In this document: piece after piece, positions 1 through 9,524 of the stretch
How the letters are laid out: each line of letters starts with the position of its first letter
Position numbering within the stretch: the stretch's first letter is position 1
Origin: Saccoglossus kowalevskii
Taxonomy: Eukaryota; Hemichordata; Enteropneusta; Harrimaniidae
Direction: 5' to 3'
DNA: 20,544 bases
Assembly: GCF_000003605.2 (NCBI RefSeq)
Contig: NW_003108579.1
Coordinates: 478,298-498,841, forward strand
Translations under genes and position numbers: made by a program
The notes under the pieces: model-generated
The model's database searches: none
The model's input: the letters and a program-made list of their open reading frames with translations, nothing else
What the model was told of the DNA's origin: nothing

Positions 1-1413
1 ATTACTGAAAACATACAATTTTGAATACTTGTGCTTTCTTTCAATTTGCTTGAGTACCATACATTGTAAATTTAAGTCTTTTTTTCCTTAAATGTCACAG
101 TGATATAGGTAAACTGTAATTATCCTATGATGTGAAATATTGTCTTACCGAGGTTATAATCCCATTACAGTGAGATATCGTCTTCCTAATTATCCTGTCT
201 TTGAAATATTTGCCTACTGATTGTCCTAAAAATAACTCTCCTATGATATAGATGCATAATTACTATAGTTGGCCGGAAGTTCCTTCACACAGTGTATTGT
301 TACATTACAGAAACGGAAGAAGTCTTCTTATTAAAACAAATGTCACACATACAATGGAAACGTGGTGTGCATTGCAAGTAGAAAATAATGCTTCGAAATG
401 GGTTTGTTGAATAAGATTCTTGTTATGTGAACTTGCATATTTTATTTATGTAGTTTACTGTAGAAAAAAGCGAAACTATCAACTTTATCATTTGACTGGG
501 CACTAGGCCTGTTTTATTATGCGACATTTACAGTGTACATACGTATTCAGAATACTGAATATAAACCAGGAAGCTACACTGATTCAAATCACAACTCACT
601 GAATGAGCACGTGTTTTGAACAACTTTTATTTTCAACACAATTTCCGCTAATCAAAACTTAATTACAGCGTGTGTGTCATGCAGCACTGACGGGACTGTG
701 ATATTAGACTAAGCGCTATATTTTAATTAAAAGACACTATTAGCGACAAGAAGACAATTAAAAATACTTTAAGTGATACTGACTGTGCAAGGTGGGGTCG
801 TAATTGGCGGAAATTGATCTTCAATATATGACATGTATTATTTATCGTGCCAACAGGCAAGTAGCATAATAAATTTCTATTTGTATAATAAACACTAATG
901 ACTGCAAAATTGTATGCACTATGTGTGTCACTTGTATCCTTTTTTTAAGTATACATTTCGAAAATACCGAAATGTATTTGAAAATATGATTAGACAATCA
1001 TACGTACGAGGGCGCTACAACTTACATTGCGTGGCGTCTATGGCAACATGCCTTCATTATCAGCCATTAGACAGAATTTAAGTTAATTATTTATAAGACA
1101 AAGTAATTTAGCAGGCCAAATATGACTGTGTTTTATGGAATAATCTCCGAGTAGTAAAATGCTTCAATTCCCGCGTGATCTGATTTACATCAATTATTCA
1201 ATATTGTAAGAAAATCTCCACAATCTGTCACACTTATATCCAAATTGTTTTCCAGACTAAAAATGAAGAATGACTTTTCTTGAGTATACAAGAGCGTGCG
1301 TGTTTTATATCCTTCTTTTCACGGCACGGAATGAACTAACGTTAAGGATTAGGATGGATCATTATTTTTATTGAAGAGCATATTTTACCACCTGCTACCT
1401 GAAATGAATATGA
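1..1413. other. AT-rich non-coding stretch, no gene seen
   Basis: No open frame of notable length or coding-like composition occurs on either strand. A small hairpin (TATTCAG / CTGAATA with a 4-base loop) lies near 545-562. The only GC-rich spot, near 1005-1050, contains a GAGGGCGC octamer on the plus strand (1008-1015), discussed as a separate feature. I see no RNA gene and no promoter that I could support. Confidence 0.65.
1008..1015 (+). promoter_or_regulatory. GAGGGCGC octamer, first of three
   Basis: The GC-rich octamer GAGGGCGC sits in AT-rich surroundings. The same word occurs on the minus strand at about 2303-2310 and on the plus strand at 19202-19209. From base composition I expect about 0.04 occurrences per window over both strands. 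The word resembles the GRGGGCGC core of the bilaterian CTCF motif, but the neighbouring AG and the upstream half do not match. A CTCF assignment is therefore only a guess; a shared repeat fragment is another possibility. Confidence 0.2.
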
Positions 1414-1480
1414 GGTTATTACGAGGTCGATGAGCGGCGTACTGTCTGAGTGCTTACTTTGAGGTATTCTCGTAATAACC
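1414..1480. repeat. 12-bp perfect inverted repeat (hairpin)
   Basis: GGTTATTACGAG at 1414-1425 is perfectly matched by CTCGTAATAACC at 1469-1480, leaving a 43-base loop that is GC-richer than its surroundings. The right arm abuts the next inverted repeat at 1482. This suggests that both belong to one foldback or transposon-end structure. The pairing is seen directly; the mobile origin is inferred. Confidence 0.6.
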
Positions 1481-1481
1481 C

Positions 1482-1735
1482 TATTATTATACATCTATTC
1501 CTTCCAAGGACACACCATGGGAATGCCGAAATCCAAAGTGTTTAAAACAAAATCAGCGAACTTCTTTGTATGAATTCTGGTCAAACTCTGGTGGTAGCCA
1601 TCTTTGTTTGTATTATTAGAGGACGCTTTACGCTCGTAAGCATTCCATATTTAGAATTCGCATTTCCTAATATGCTAGGATGAAAATACCTCACGCTATA
1701 ACTTATGGCGCTACGATGACAGATGTATAATAATA
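1482..1735. mobile_element. MITE-like element bounded by 15-bp terminal inverted repeats
   Basis: TATTATTATACATCT at 1482-1496 is the exact reverse complement of 1721-1735, enclosing 254 bp in total. The outermost TA on each side could be part of a TA target-site duplication, as in Tc1/mariner-type MITEs, but the repeat is AT-rich and this is not proven. No transposase frame lies inside. Just inside the right arm, AATACCTC (1686-1693) is the reverse complement of GAGGTATT (1461-1468), which lies just left of the element. This further ties the region to the hairpin at 1414-1480. The likely identity is a non-autonomous DNA transposon or foldback remnant; the superfamily cannot be assigned. Confidence 0.4.
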
Positions 1736-2230
1736 TTTATTAATATTATTAGAATCGTCCTAAAAATGTTTTTATTTAACCTAAACTAGTAGTAGAAGTT
1801 TTCCCCAAACAAAAATAAAGTGTGTACCGTCTGTTAAAATCAGTACTTGTGTCTCTGAATATAAATTTGTAATTTTCCAGGAAGATTCATACGGAGTATC
1901 GATTTCAGATTTTTGAAAATGACACAATTATTCACAAACGCATTTGTGTTCATCCCTAAAACGTTATTCTATTATTTGAGACACATTATACTAGAGAATA
2001 CATTTTAAGAAGCATGTGTAAACATTTCAGTTAAATTAGTGAAAAAAATTAAATCTTCTAAATTTGTGGAGACCAGAAAGGTCAGAAACTGCTTATAAAA
2101 ACGTACATAACCAATCTGTTTACGTCATTCGTCACATATTGCGCATTCACATGATAATGGAATCAGAAAATCAATGTTGTGTAATCAAACCAGTGCCATT
2201 TTGGGGGGTATTTTTGACAAACTTTTTTTC
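1736..2230. other. AT-rich non-coding stretch, nothing recognised
   Basis: This interval separates the foldback element from the coding-like patch. A 78-codon plus-strand frame opens at 2064 and runs to 2300. It has ordinary AT-rich composition, no recognisable motif, and overlaps the more coding-like frame in another phase. I regard it as chance. Confidence 0.6.
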
Positions 2231-2386
2231 ATGTGTTCTTGTGTCATTTGTCAACGAAAAGTTGGAAAAAATACACCAGTTGTTACTTGTAAATTGTTAA
2301 CAGCGCCCTCAATAGGAAAAGAGAGTGGCGTGTCAGACAAGCAGCTTGCTGAACTGTTTGGATACACAGATGAATGTCGACAACAT
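2231..2386 (+). CDS. Possible first exon or coding remnant of an unrecognised Cys-rich protein
   Basis: This is the only stretch with coding character. From the ATG at 2231 the frame encodes 52 residues up to CAT|GTGAGC at 2386/2387, a fair 5' splice donor in phase 0. Read on, it stops at 2399-2401. The frame is also open upstream to an ATG at 2174. The peptide has an N-terminal C-x-C-x2-C cluster, another Cys about 13 residues on, a polar middle containing SDKQLAELFGYTD, and a terminal C-x2-H. The spacing hints at a small zinc-binding domain, but I do not recognise a family. Positions 2304-2386 are about 47% G+C by hand count, clearly above their surroundings. Alternatively AG at 2302-2303 could be an acceptor, making 2304-2386 an internal exon. 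It could equally be a decayed retrocopy or chance. No downstream partner exon was found. Confidence 0.27.
2303..2310 (-). promoter_or_regulatory. GAGGGCGC octamer (minus strand), second of three
   Basis: On the plus strand this reads GCGCCCTC. It lies inside the coding-like patch and contributes to that patch's raised G+C. It shares TTGAGGGCGC with the copy near 19202. The function is unknown. Confidence 0.2.
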
Positions 2387-2401
2387 GTGAGCATGTTTTA
2401 A

Positions 2402-3820
2402 TTTTTGAAATATCTGCCCATTTCCGGCCTTCTTAGAATGAATGGATTCTATGCTGTAAGTGGTATTTTTGTGTGCATTTGTTGAATATTTTAGCTATTT
2501 CAAGAAAATAATAATACTCGTACCGATTGCAAGCAATGTCACATTTATAACATTCATATTATTACTGTACGTGATTTCTCACACTATGCCAATCTCTTGA
2601 AACGTAATTCTGCCGACTTTAACTGCATTACATGGACAGGATGATACACTGCTAATATACCGTACAATTATATTTATTGATTTGAAATAGGAATTGGTAG
2701 TTGGTAGCATTATTTCAGAATCCCATCATTAGTAATTAGGTGTTGAGTGACATGGATATAATCATTATAAATTTCTGTTGAATAATGTAGTATCATTTAA
2801 ATTACATATACTTATGTTAATGTATTGCCTGTAATGGTAATACAATTAAAGAATAATCACTCGTAGACGCGTTTATAATACGAAATCTGGTCCAGTTTCA
2901 CGACATATACACACAGGCCGATAGCAATATTATATCAGCCTCACTTTAACCTATTTCTGAGGTACAGAAATTGTGTTGACTTCAGTTATCAGAATGATTT
3001 AACTACTGGGTTTTATTCAATTATGGGGCATGCTTCCAAACCCATCAACCCGTGTCATATCATTTAGTTTAGACCCACTTGCATAAATCAAAAACGTCCG
3101 TGCATCCAATCAAAATCGTGCATTCACAGGCGTGACACACTTATGAAAAATTATAGTATGTGCATATATAATATGGTATATTTGAAATATAATTGTCTTG
3201 CAATTGTTATCCAATAATATTTCATTCATATACATCTGATTATGGATTATGAATTTTATCTATCCTGCAATATTCCATTTATATGTATAATCTAAAGCTG
3301 ACATTTTTAACCATAATACTATAATATGGTACATCAGCAAGCTCCTTAAATGTACGGTATTCATATATGAAACTGGAAACAGCGTGATTTGTAATTTTTT
3401 GTTAATCGCTAATTTACGTTATGTTACAAGCTCTATCATGGTTTCGTATCACTGTGGAAAAATAACCTGGAGAATTAAATTAAACATATGTCACTTTTAT
3501 TATTTGTAAGATTGACAGGTGTGATATACATTCCTAAGCGATTGTCTTCAGGCATTGCTTGTTGGTTAAATAATCAGTAATTACTCATGTAGCACGCCAG
3601 CGGCACCGGATATCATTCTATAGCGGAAGTAACATGCGGTGGTTACTTGTATTAAAATTGAACAATGCAATCATTTGTTGAAACTTTTGTGATTTGATAA
3701 CAGTCTCTATTTTTGAAATCATGAAATGAAAATGTTTTCTTACAACGGATTTCAATATTGTAACAGTTTTTTCTAAACAGTTAGTGAAGCGCTGTGTTTT
3801 GAAATTAATTAATATTGGAC
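2402..3820. other. AT-rich non-coding stretch with minor short repeats
   Basis: No gene is visible. A 7-bp tandem (TTGGTAG twice, 2694-2707) and two near-identical words (TATAATATGGTA at about 3167-3178 and a one-base variant near 3322) are the only repeats I noticed. I looked here for a second exon in phase with the patch at 2231-2386 and found none that I can support. Confidence 0.6.
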
Positions 3821-3823
3821 TTC

Positions 3824-3841
3824 GACGTCATGACGTCATGA
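3824..3841. promoter_or_regulatory. Tandem GACGTCAT with full CRE (TGACGTCA) in a 14-bp palindrome
   Basis: GACGTCAT occurs twice back to back (3824-3839). The second copy lies in a perfect 14-bp palindrome, TCATGACGTCATGA (3828-3841), centred on a full cAMP-response element, TGACGTCA (3831-3838). CREs are bound by CREB/ATF bZIP dimers in animals. TAAT-type homeodomain-like words flank it, which is unremarkable in AT-rich DNA. No gene start is seen nearby, so a regulatory role is a hypothesis. Confidence 0.3.
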
Positions 3842-4097
3842 TGAGTAATATCATGCTAATCAATGCACTTGAAGAAAGTCAAACCTTTAAAATTGTTTAA
3901 ATTTTTAAATTAATTTGACTTGCACTGCTTACTTATATATGACAATAGTAAAGTAAAACGTGGATGCACAGTGATGTCTATATGTCATGGCGTGATTATG
4001 CACCGGATTTTCCGCGTAGATGATTATAATCATGTTATACGAAGTACAATTTTGGATATTAGGTATTAGCGTCATATATTTGAGTGCACACAAATAT
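3842..4097. other. AT-rich non-coding stretch, no gene seen
   Basis: Nothing recognisable was found between the CRE palindrome and the first copy of the duplicated segment. Confidence 0.6.
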
Positions 4098-4290
4098 AAA
4101 TGTCACGATGTTAATAACCCGATTTGCGCAGCCTCATCAAAGGCTTTCAACGAGTGTGCCTAAAACAAAAGTCATGTATTACCTAAGTAGTATTACCATT
4201 AAAGTGAATTTTTCTTTCATTTCATTACAGAAGCTTTTTACTTAACCGATTGCACTCAAAATAGATATGTATCGGTTTATCTAGTTAAAG
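4098..4290 (+). repeat. Diverged direct duplication, copy 1
   Basis: This segment pairs with 4678-4870 at an offset of 579-584 bp. Anchors are AAATGTCACGAT at the left edge, a 36-base block (4176-4211 against 4755-4790) with 31 identities, and a 20-base block ending in CACTCAAAAT (4243-4262 against 4827-4846) with 18 identities. A short hairpin (GCCT/AGGC) lies at about 4131-4144. It is non-coding. It could be a local tandem duplication or two insertions of one old interspersed repeat. Confidence 0.6.
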
Positions 4291-4677
4291 AGTGTTATAA
4301 TCCCCCATACATCTAAATCCCAAGTACTCTATTGCTCTAAAATTTGCACAAAAGGTAGGAATACGATTTACATTGCCACTCATACAGAATGAAAGTGAAA
4401 TAAAAATAAATTAGAAATTAATTTGCACATTCCTTAAATAAATAAATTTCAGTAGTAGTGAATTCTTTGTCATCGTATTCCATATTTAAATGGGTAATAG
4501 ATGACTTTATCGATGATGAATCGTACATTGCATATTACAATTGTACAGTACAGTCTATGAAGCATTATGTTATCAGCGTGGCATTATTCAGCTACGAATA
4601 TACGAATGCAAAGTAGGATTTAAGAGTTTTAATGCTAAGCATTTTAATGGTAAGCAGACATTTCTGAAATCTTAATT
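4291..4677. other. Spacer between the two duplicated segments
   Basis: This AT-rich spacer has no gene. If the duplication is tandem with a period of about 580 bp, the spacer would be the rest of unit 1. I could not align it convincingly with the sequence after copy 2. Confidence 0.5.
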
Positions 4678-4870
4678 AAATGTCACGATATATGCCGCGA
4701 CACGCGAGGCTTTATTATTAGGTTCTCGAAAACGTGTCGAGAAATAAAACTTGCGTATTACCCACGTAGTATTCTCATTAAAATGAATTTCTGCTTCGTT
4801 ATTGTATTATGGTTGATTTTATTACCTAACTGATTTCACTCAAAATGCATGTGAATCTCTTTTATTTATT
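4678..4870 (+). repeat. Diverged direct duplication, copy 2
   Basis: This is the second copy of the segment at 4098-4290. It differs by many substitutions and small indels. It has gained or kept an inverted pair, CGACACG (4698-4704) with CGTGTCG (4733-4739), that copy 1 lacks. The spread of differences points to an old event. Confidence 0.6.
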
Positions 4871-5411
4871 ATAGAGAGTAAGTAATCTTCTACGACTTAT
4901 GACTATTGAACTAAATTCAGACTATGTCATTTCTCTCGGAATCACACACAATGTATAATTATTTTTTTTGTCATGCCTTCAAATCCAATCATACGTTCAA
5001 TTGAGAATAAGAATCGACATATTCCATAAACACATGTGTTGTTGATGGCGCATGTCGTACGCAAAATAGATGGTGAATAATATTATGATAAATTGCTTTG
5101 ACATATATTATAATATGTAGAGTATAAAAAGTGACTTTTAATGACACTGATCCCCCTCTCCCCGTGATTCGGCATCCAGATAGCTTCATTTCCGTGGCGA
5201 TTTTCAGTCATCTTAGATGTGGGCTCTTGATATTTCTTGATACGATTTGTTTTCAATGTGTTTACCCACATAGAAACGATATTTCGATTCTTTGCCCAAC
5301 TTCTTGAGTAGTTTAACAAAAATTTAGCATAACATAGGCACATAATCCTGGCGTTAACTGTGTTTTTTTACTTGGTGCTGATGATGCGAACGCCTCATTT
5401 TCAGAATTACT
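4871..5411. other. AT-rich non-coding stretch, no gene seen
   Basis: Minus-strand frames of 66 and 86 codons overlap here in different phases. Neither has coding-like composition or a recognisable motif, and both lengths are expected by chance. Confidence 0.6.
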
Positions 5412-5412
5412 A

Positions 5413-5542
5413 ATTTGCATAGTTCTTTTTCACTTTATTTTTGTAAATCACAAAACCATAACTTTCAACAATAATTAAAAAGAGCCAGATTGTTCCTTGA
5501 GAGTAGAAGGTTCACAACGAATGCCAAACTACTCATTTGCAT
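5413..5542 (+). promoter_or_regulatory. Two octamer motifs (ATTTGCAT) in similar contexts
   Basis: ATTTGCAT occurs at 5413-5420 and 5535-5542. The flanks are related (ACTaATTTGCATAg and ACTcATTTGCATAt), about 122 bp apart. The octamer is the classical POU/Oct site. Other copies lie at 6637-6644, 14542-14549 and, on the minus strand, 18920-18927. Five in the window is a mild excess over my estimate of about 1.6. A regulatory role is speculative. Confidence 0.2.
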
Positions 5543-5831
5543 ATCGAATGTAGACAATACGAATGTTATTTCACAGTAAACGACTGCGAAATCCGCAGAA
5601 CACATATGTCTATATTGACAAATCGCGTCTGCTATTAAATTGTTGATTCATTTTATCAAAAGGACTACCAACCTTATTTCAACAGAATATGCACTTTTGT
5701 GTTCGTTCCATATCTTGACATACTGTTTCGGTATGCAGAATTCACTAGTTGCAACTTATAACTGAAAAAATATTAGAGTTCAAATGATGTAACATGGAAA
5801 TTTACAACTGCACCAGTGATGATGTATTGAA
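5543..5831. other. AT-rich non-coding stretch, nothing recognised
   Basis: No gene, repeat or hairpin stood out between the octamer pair and the second CRE. Confidence 0.55.
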
Positions 5832-5839
5832 TGACGTCA
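5832..5839. promoter_or_regulatory. Full CRE palindrome TGACGTCA
   Basis: This is the second perfect CRE of the window, in the context GAATGACGTCATCGTG. No transcription start can be placed nearby. Confidence 0.25.
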
Positions 5840-6793
5840 TCGTGTGCGGTGGGTTTCATACTAGGTAGTTACATAGAGTACTTACTTACAATGTCTTTAT
5901 GTCCAAGTATGTTGTTTAAACGATCGAGTATTTCTTCTAAGTGTCAGTATGATTGTTGAGTAGTGCCGCTAATATCATTATACTACTTGAATTAATTTGA
6001 CATTTGAAGTTGTTATTGAAATTGCTTTGTCGATATTTGTCATCTATGTACTACTTCTATATTGAATTTCATGTAGTGTGATAGAGCATTTATATATCTG
6101 CCTTAATGATACTGTTTAACCACAAGGCTGCGAATTAACTGCATATGTGATGAAAGAATGAGTTCTCATGTTCTTAGTTAAAATCGCAGTGCATCAAATG
6201 TTAATACATTTAATGAGGAACGTATCACGATAGTTCAAATTAAATACAATATCATTTATAGAATGGTACGCCTATCTGATGGAATGCAGTAGATAATTTT
6301 CACCTGACTTTTTGTTATATTGTGTCTCCTCAATTATAATCTTTAAAATATACCGCGATGAATCGTGAAGAACGTGCCTAGCGCCAAACGTTAACCTTAA
6401 AAAAAGTTCGTGATGCGAGAGATTTGAATAACACTAATAAATATGAACATTTTGTTAATCGGCGTTTGAAAATGCCAGTGATATAGTAACGGCATATCAT
6501 TAATTAGCTAAATTTTCATATCGACATTCGCCTCAATCACTACTGTATTCCAGCCATATATATACAACCCGGAAATCCAGACAAATTAACCTTTACACAG
6601 GATTTCGAATTTAAAAGCTTTACATGACAGGAACCCATTTGCATCAGCCATGACGGGGTTAAGTAGAAAAATGAACCCCCTATCACTTTGTACATGTAAA
6701 CAATCCAGTGTTAAAGACAATGTGACAGGATTCAGGATTAACCCACCTATACCGTGCATAATCAAGATTCTATGCTGTATTCAGATCATTGCA
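5840..6793. other. AT-rich non-coding stretch, nothing recognised
   Basis: There is no coding-like frame. One octamer (ATTTGCAT) lies at 6637-6644. The phrase CTATCTGATGGA near 6272-6283 recalls a phrase of the repeat unit at 14596-14607, but the flanks do not align. Confidence 0.6.
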
Positions 6794-6801
6794 TGACGTC
6801 A
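6794..6801. promoter_or_regulatory. Full CRE palindrome TGACGTCA
   Basis: This is the third perfect CRE. Three copies compare with my estimate of about 0.2 expected from base composition. Confidence 0.25.
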
Positions 6802-7554
6802 AGCAAGTAGGTAATATGTCGCGAACATAAGATATTTTTTTATGGTTGATTTCCTTCATTAACTGTTAGTAATTACATTAAACTCTATAATTATAACAAC
6901 AAAGTATTCATGATCAGCCATTTATTTATAAAATGTTGATTTTATAACAACACGACTCAATATTAATTAAACATATTTTACTTGCACGAATTGTTTGGTG
7001 AAAAATAAACTTCGAAATGACTCGTTAAAAAACTGCAAGGTACGTCACTTTATTATCACATGAAGCTATGGCAAAAACAAATAACTACAACAGGAATAAA
7101 TGTTGAGTACAATGTTTTCCAAAATTCAACTTCCACATGCATACGACGCATCTTCTGAATTTTGACATGATACAATTGTCATGAATTCGTTAGAATAAAT
7201 CTCAATATTACGCAAGACCTTCACGCATTGGTGAAACCACTTTTTTAATTTAACAGATATCAATCCAGCTGTTCTGGATGAAATCATTATCCAAGGAAAC
7301 AACAACCGGATGATCACAAGCTTAAAACATTAAAAAATACACTGTGAATTAATTAATTCAATAACATATTTCCAATATGCATGTATGGCACTGTATATTG
7401 TTATTATATACAGGGTATGTTAAGTATTTTGTAACATATTCCATGTTGTCAACAAAGTTTATAATCATCATGATTGCCTCTGATTGACAACGTTAACGTT
7501 AAAAGCCAACAGCATGTTAGCAACATAAGACAACTTCTACAATAAGATCTTAAA
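6802..7554. other. AT-rich non-coding stretch, no gene seen
   Basis: Short minus-strand frames (63 codons at 7126-7317; 88 codons at 7449-7715, read through the microsatellite) show no coding signature. The second is partly low-complexity and owes its openness to the ACTG repeat. Confidence 0.6.
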
Positions 7555-7578
7555 ACTGACTGACTGACTGACTGACTG
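7555..7578. repeat. (ACTG)6 microsatellite
   Basis: There are six perfect copies of the tetranucleotide ACTG. The absence of interruptions suggests a young, probably length-polymorphic simple repeat. Confidence 0.9.
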
Positions 7579-9438
7579 CCTAAAAAATCAAACTTAAATT
7601 CAATGTTCAGGCTTGGGTGGCACATATTAAATTTGATAATGCTCTCAGACAACACCGTTACCGTACACAATGTATCGGCATACGCTCTCGTCATTAAATT
7701 GTGAATAGGTTTCATCGTATATACAACTCAAGCGCATGCGCACAGATATTGCATTACGCTACACCAAATCGATTGTATGTAACAATAAGGTACATTTGCG
7801 AGCATGTATATGTTAGAAATGCGCTGCTCTACTCACTGGCTATATCCTTGAGCTGTTAGTTTTATATTAACAAATTATGTATCGGTTTTGCGTGATCATA
7901 ATTTGCTCTTTGCATTTTGTATTTTGGACGACATAGCAGTAAAATTATTATTACCATTGTTGGTTTCATCTTCTACAATATACCGTCTGTAATATTAAAG
8001 TTTAAAAATTGGTTCAATGATTTAAAATAAAACCATATATGACGCTTTACAGAGATTGTTTTGAGAAGTATAACATATGCTTTGTTAAATCTAAAATAAA
8101 AATGCTAATACGGAATGCCCCCGCAAGATAGTTAGTATATACTCTGCATGACGCTTTCAATATGTGCTTTTATTGTAGTGAAATGAATGCATAAGAGCAG
8201 AGTTGAACAACTTCATTTCATTATTACGAAGCGTGAGCTCCACACTGTTAAGGTTTCATATCATAGGCAGAGAACAGGAGGTCACTCACACGGAGAAGAC
8301 TGGAATGTGATGCAGAATGTATTTATATATGTTTATCTTACGTTGTAATTGTTCTTAGATTAAAAACACATACCTGTTGAGTTTATTACGCTCATGTGGC
8401 AAAACACACGCACAATCGTATATAACGTATGTATACATGACCAAACCGTTCCCTTTTCGATGTGAAATATTCGAATTGTCATTTAAGAAGTCTATTATAA
8501 ATTGCGACGTTGATTTCAAAAAGGATGAATATACAGACTAGTTGTGAGCCTGTGAAATCATGTAAAAACCACATTTACATTGAACCTATATCGACACACG
8601 TGGCCTTTCTATGATGCGTTAAACAATAATGTCATGAGTGACACGTTGATAGTTCATAATTGTTCATTTATGTCACGGACACCTACGAATTAATTAATCA
8701 AGTTAAGTGTTACTCGCCGCGAGTGTACCCCGTGTTTGGTTGTTGCAATTCAGCCAAAAATGTCATCTCAAAGAAGAAATTAACATTTCACCTTACGTAA
8801 CATTTGATTAAAGTGGTACATAAAAGTAATGCCCTGCAATGCTAATGTGATGTCCGTGTGTATCGTGTAATACAGTGTACTTTCTCATATATGAAAGGTT
8901 TGTTTGTCAATTGTCACACATTTTACAAATTTCGGTGCGATTGAATTATTTTTGTATCGCCGGAAGTAACAGCGTATGGTGTATCTACAGTCCATATTAA
9001 GAAATGCGAATGTTTTTGTAAACGGTAAATTTCATTATTTTTCTCCGCTTTGGGCATTCTAAACGAAGCGTTTGGACAGGGAAAATAATAATACGATATA
9101 ATAATATTGTTATTGATGTTATACCGTGGAGTATGCACTCACACAGATACACAATCGCGTTGACCCTTTTTACGTGTCGGTCAACAATCCCGTCGTCTTT
9201 GTGCACCTTCGCCATGTTATGAAACACGAAATGTGCAGTCGTTTTGATTATACAGTAAAATATGACCCCCATATTTAAGTATTCCAATGTGCGACTACCG
9301 CATACCATTTAAAACGTAATTTCCCTACTTTCACACAAAAAAGTGTAATAATCACGCAAGTATACCCAAATATTTTTTGTTTGTTTCAGACTAATTTTAC
9401 AATTTTCAAATTGTCACTAATAACAATATCCCAGTCCC
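7579..9438. other. AT-rich non-coding stretch with one small hairpin
   Basis: The longest frame of the window (103 codons, minus strand, 8997-9308) lies here. It has no recognisable domain, and about one frame this long is expected by chance, so I do not call it a gene. Within it, GTTGACC (9159-9165) and GGTCAAC (9179-9185) form a 7-bp stem with a 13-base loop. Nothing else stood out. Confidence 0.6.
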
Positions 9439-9524
9439 CCATTAACTATGAAATGTTCCCCTGACGTTGTCCAAGAGAGCTTGGTTTGTGTATTGTTCAT
9501 AGTTCATAGCTCCCAGGTTAATGG
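9439..9524. repeat. Nested inverted repeats (compound hairpin)
   Basis: CCATTAAC (9439-9446) pairs with GTTAATGG (9517-9524). The adjoining CTATGAA (9446-9452) can pair with either of two tandem TTCATAG copies (9496-9502, 9503-9509). Inside, CCAAG (9471-9475) and CTTGG (9480-9484) form a stem with the loop AGAG. The layout could be a transposon remnant or a structured RNA, but the stems are short and bulged. Confidence 0.35.

Noticed and set aside
583-594. B-box-like word GATTCAAATCA
   Set aside because: No A box, anticodon arm or stem pairing lies at the right distance upstream.
6272-6300. Possible fourth copy of the triplicated unit
   Set aside because: Only CTATCTGATGGA matches; the flanks do not align with A, B or C.
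7449-7715. 88-codon minus-strand frame across the ACTG repeat
   Set aside because: A tetranucleotide repeat lacking stops lengthens the frame. Its translation there is a simple Ser/Gln/Val repeat, not a protein domain.
3614-8981. Similar phrases CGGAAGTAAC at about 3614 and 8960
   Set aside because: The match is about 10 bases plus a loose GCG..GGTG tail, and the surrounding sequence is unrelated, so coincidence is likely.
8997-9308. Longest open frame (103 codons, minus strand)
   Set aside because: At this base composition about one ATG frame of this length is expected in 20.5 kb by chance. It has no recognisable domain, and a short hairpin lies inside it.
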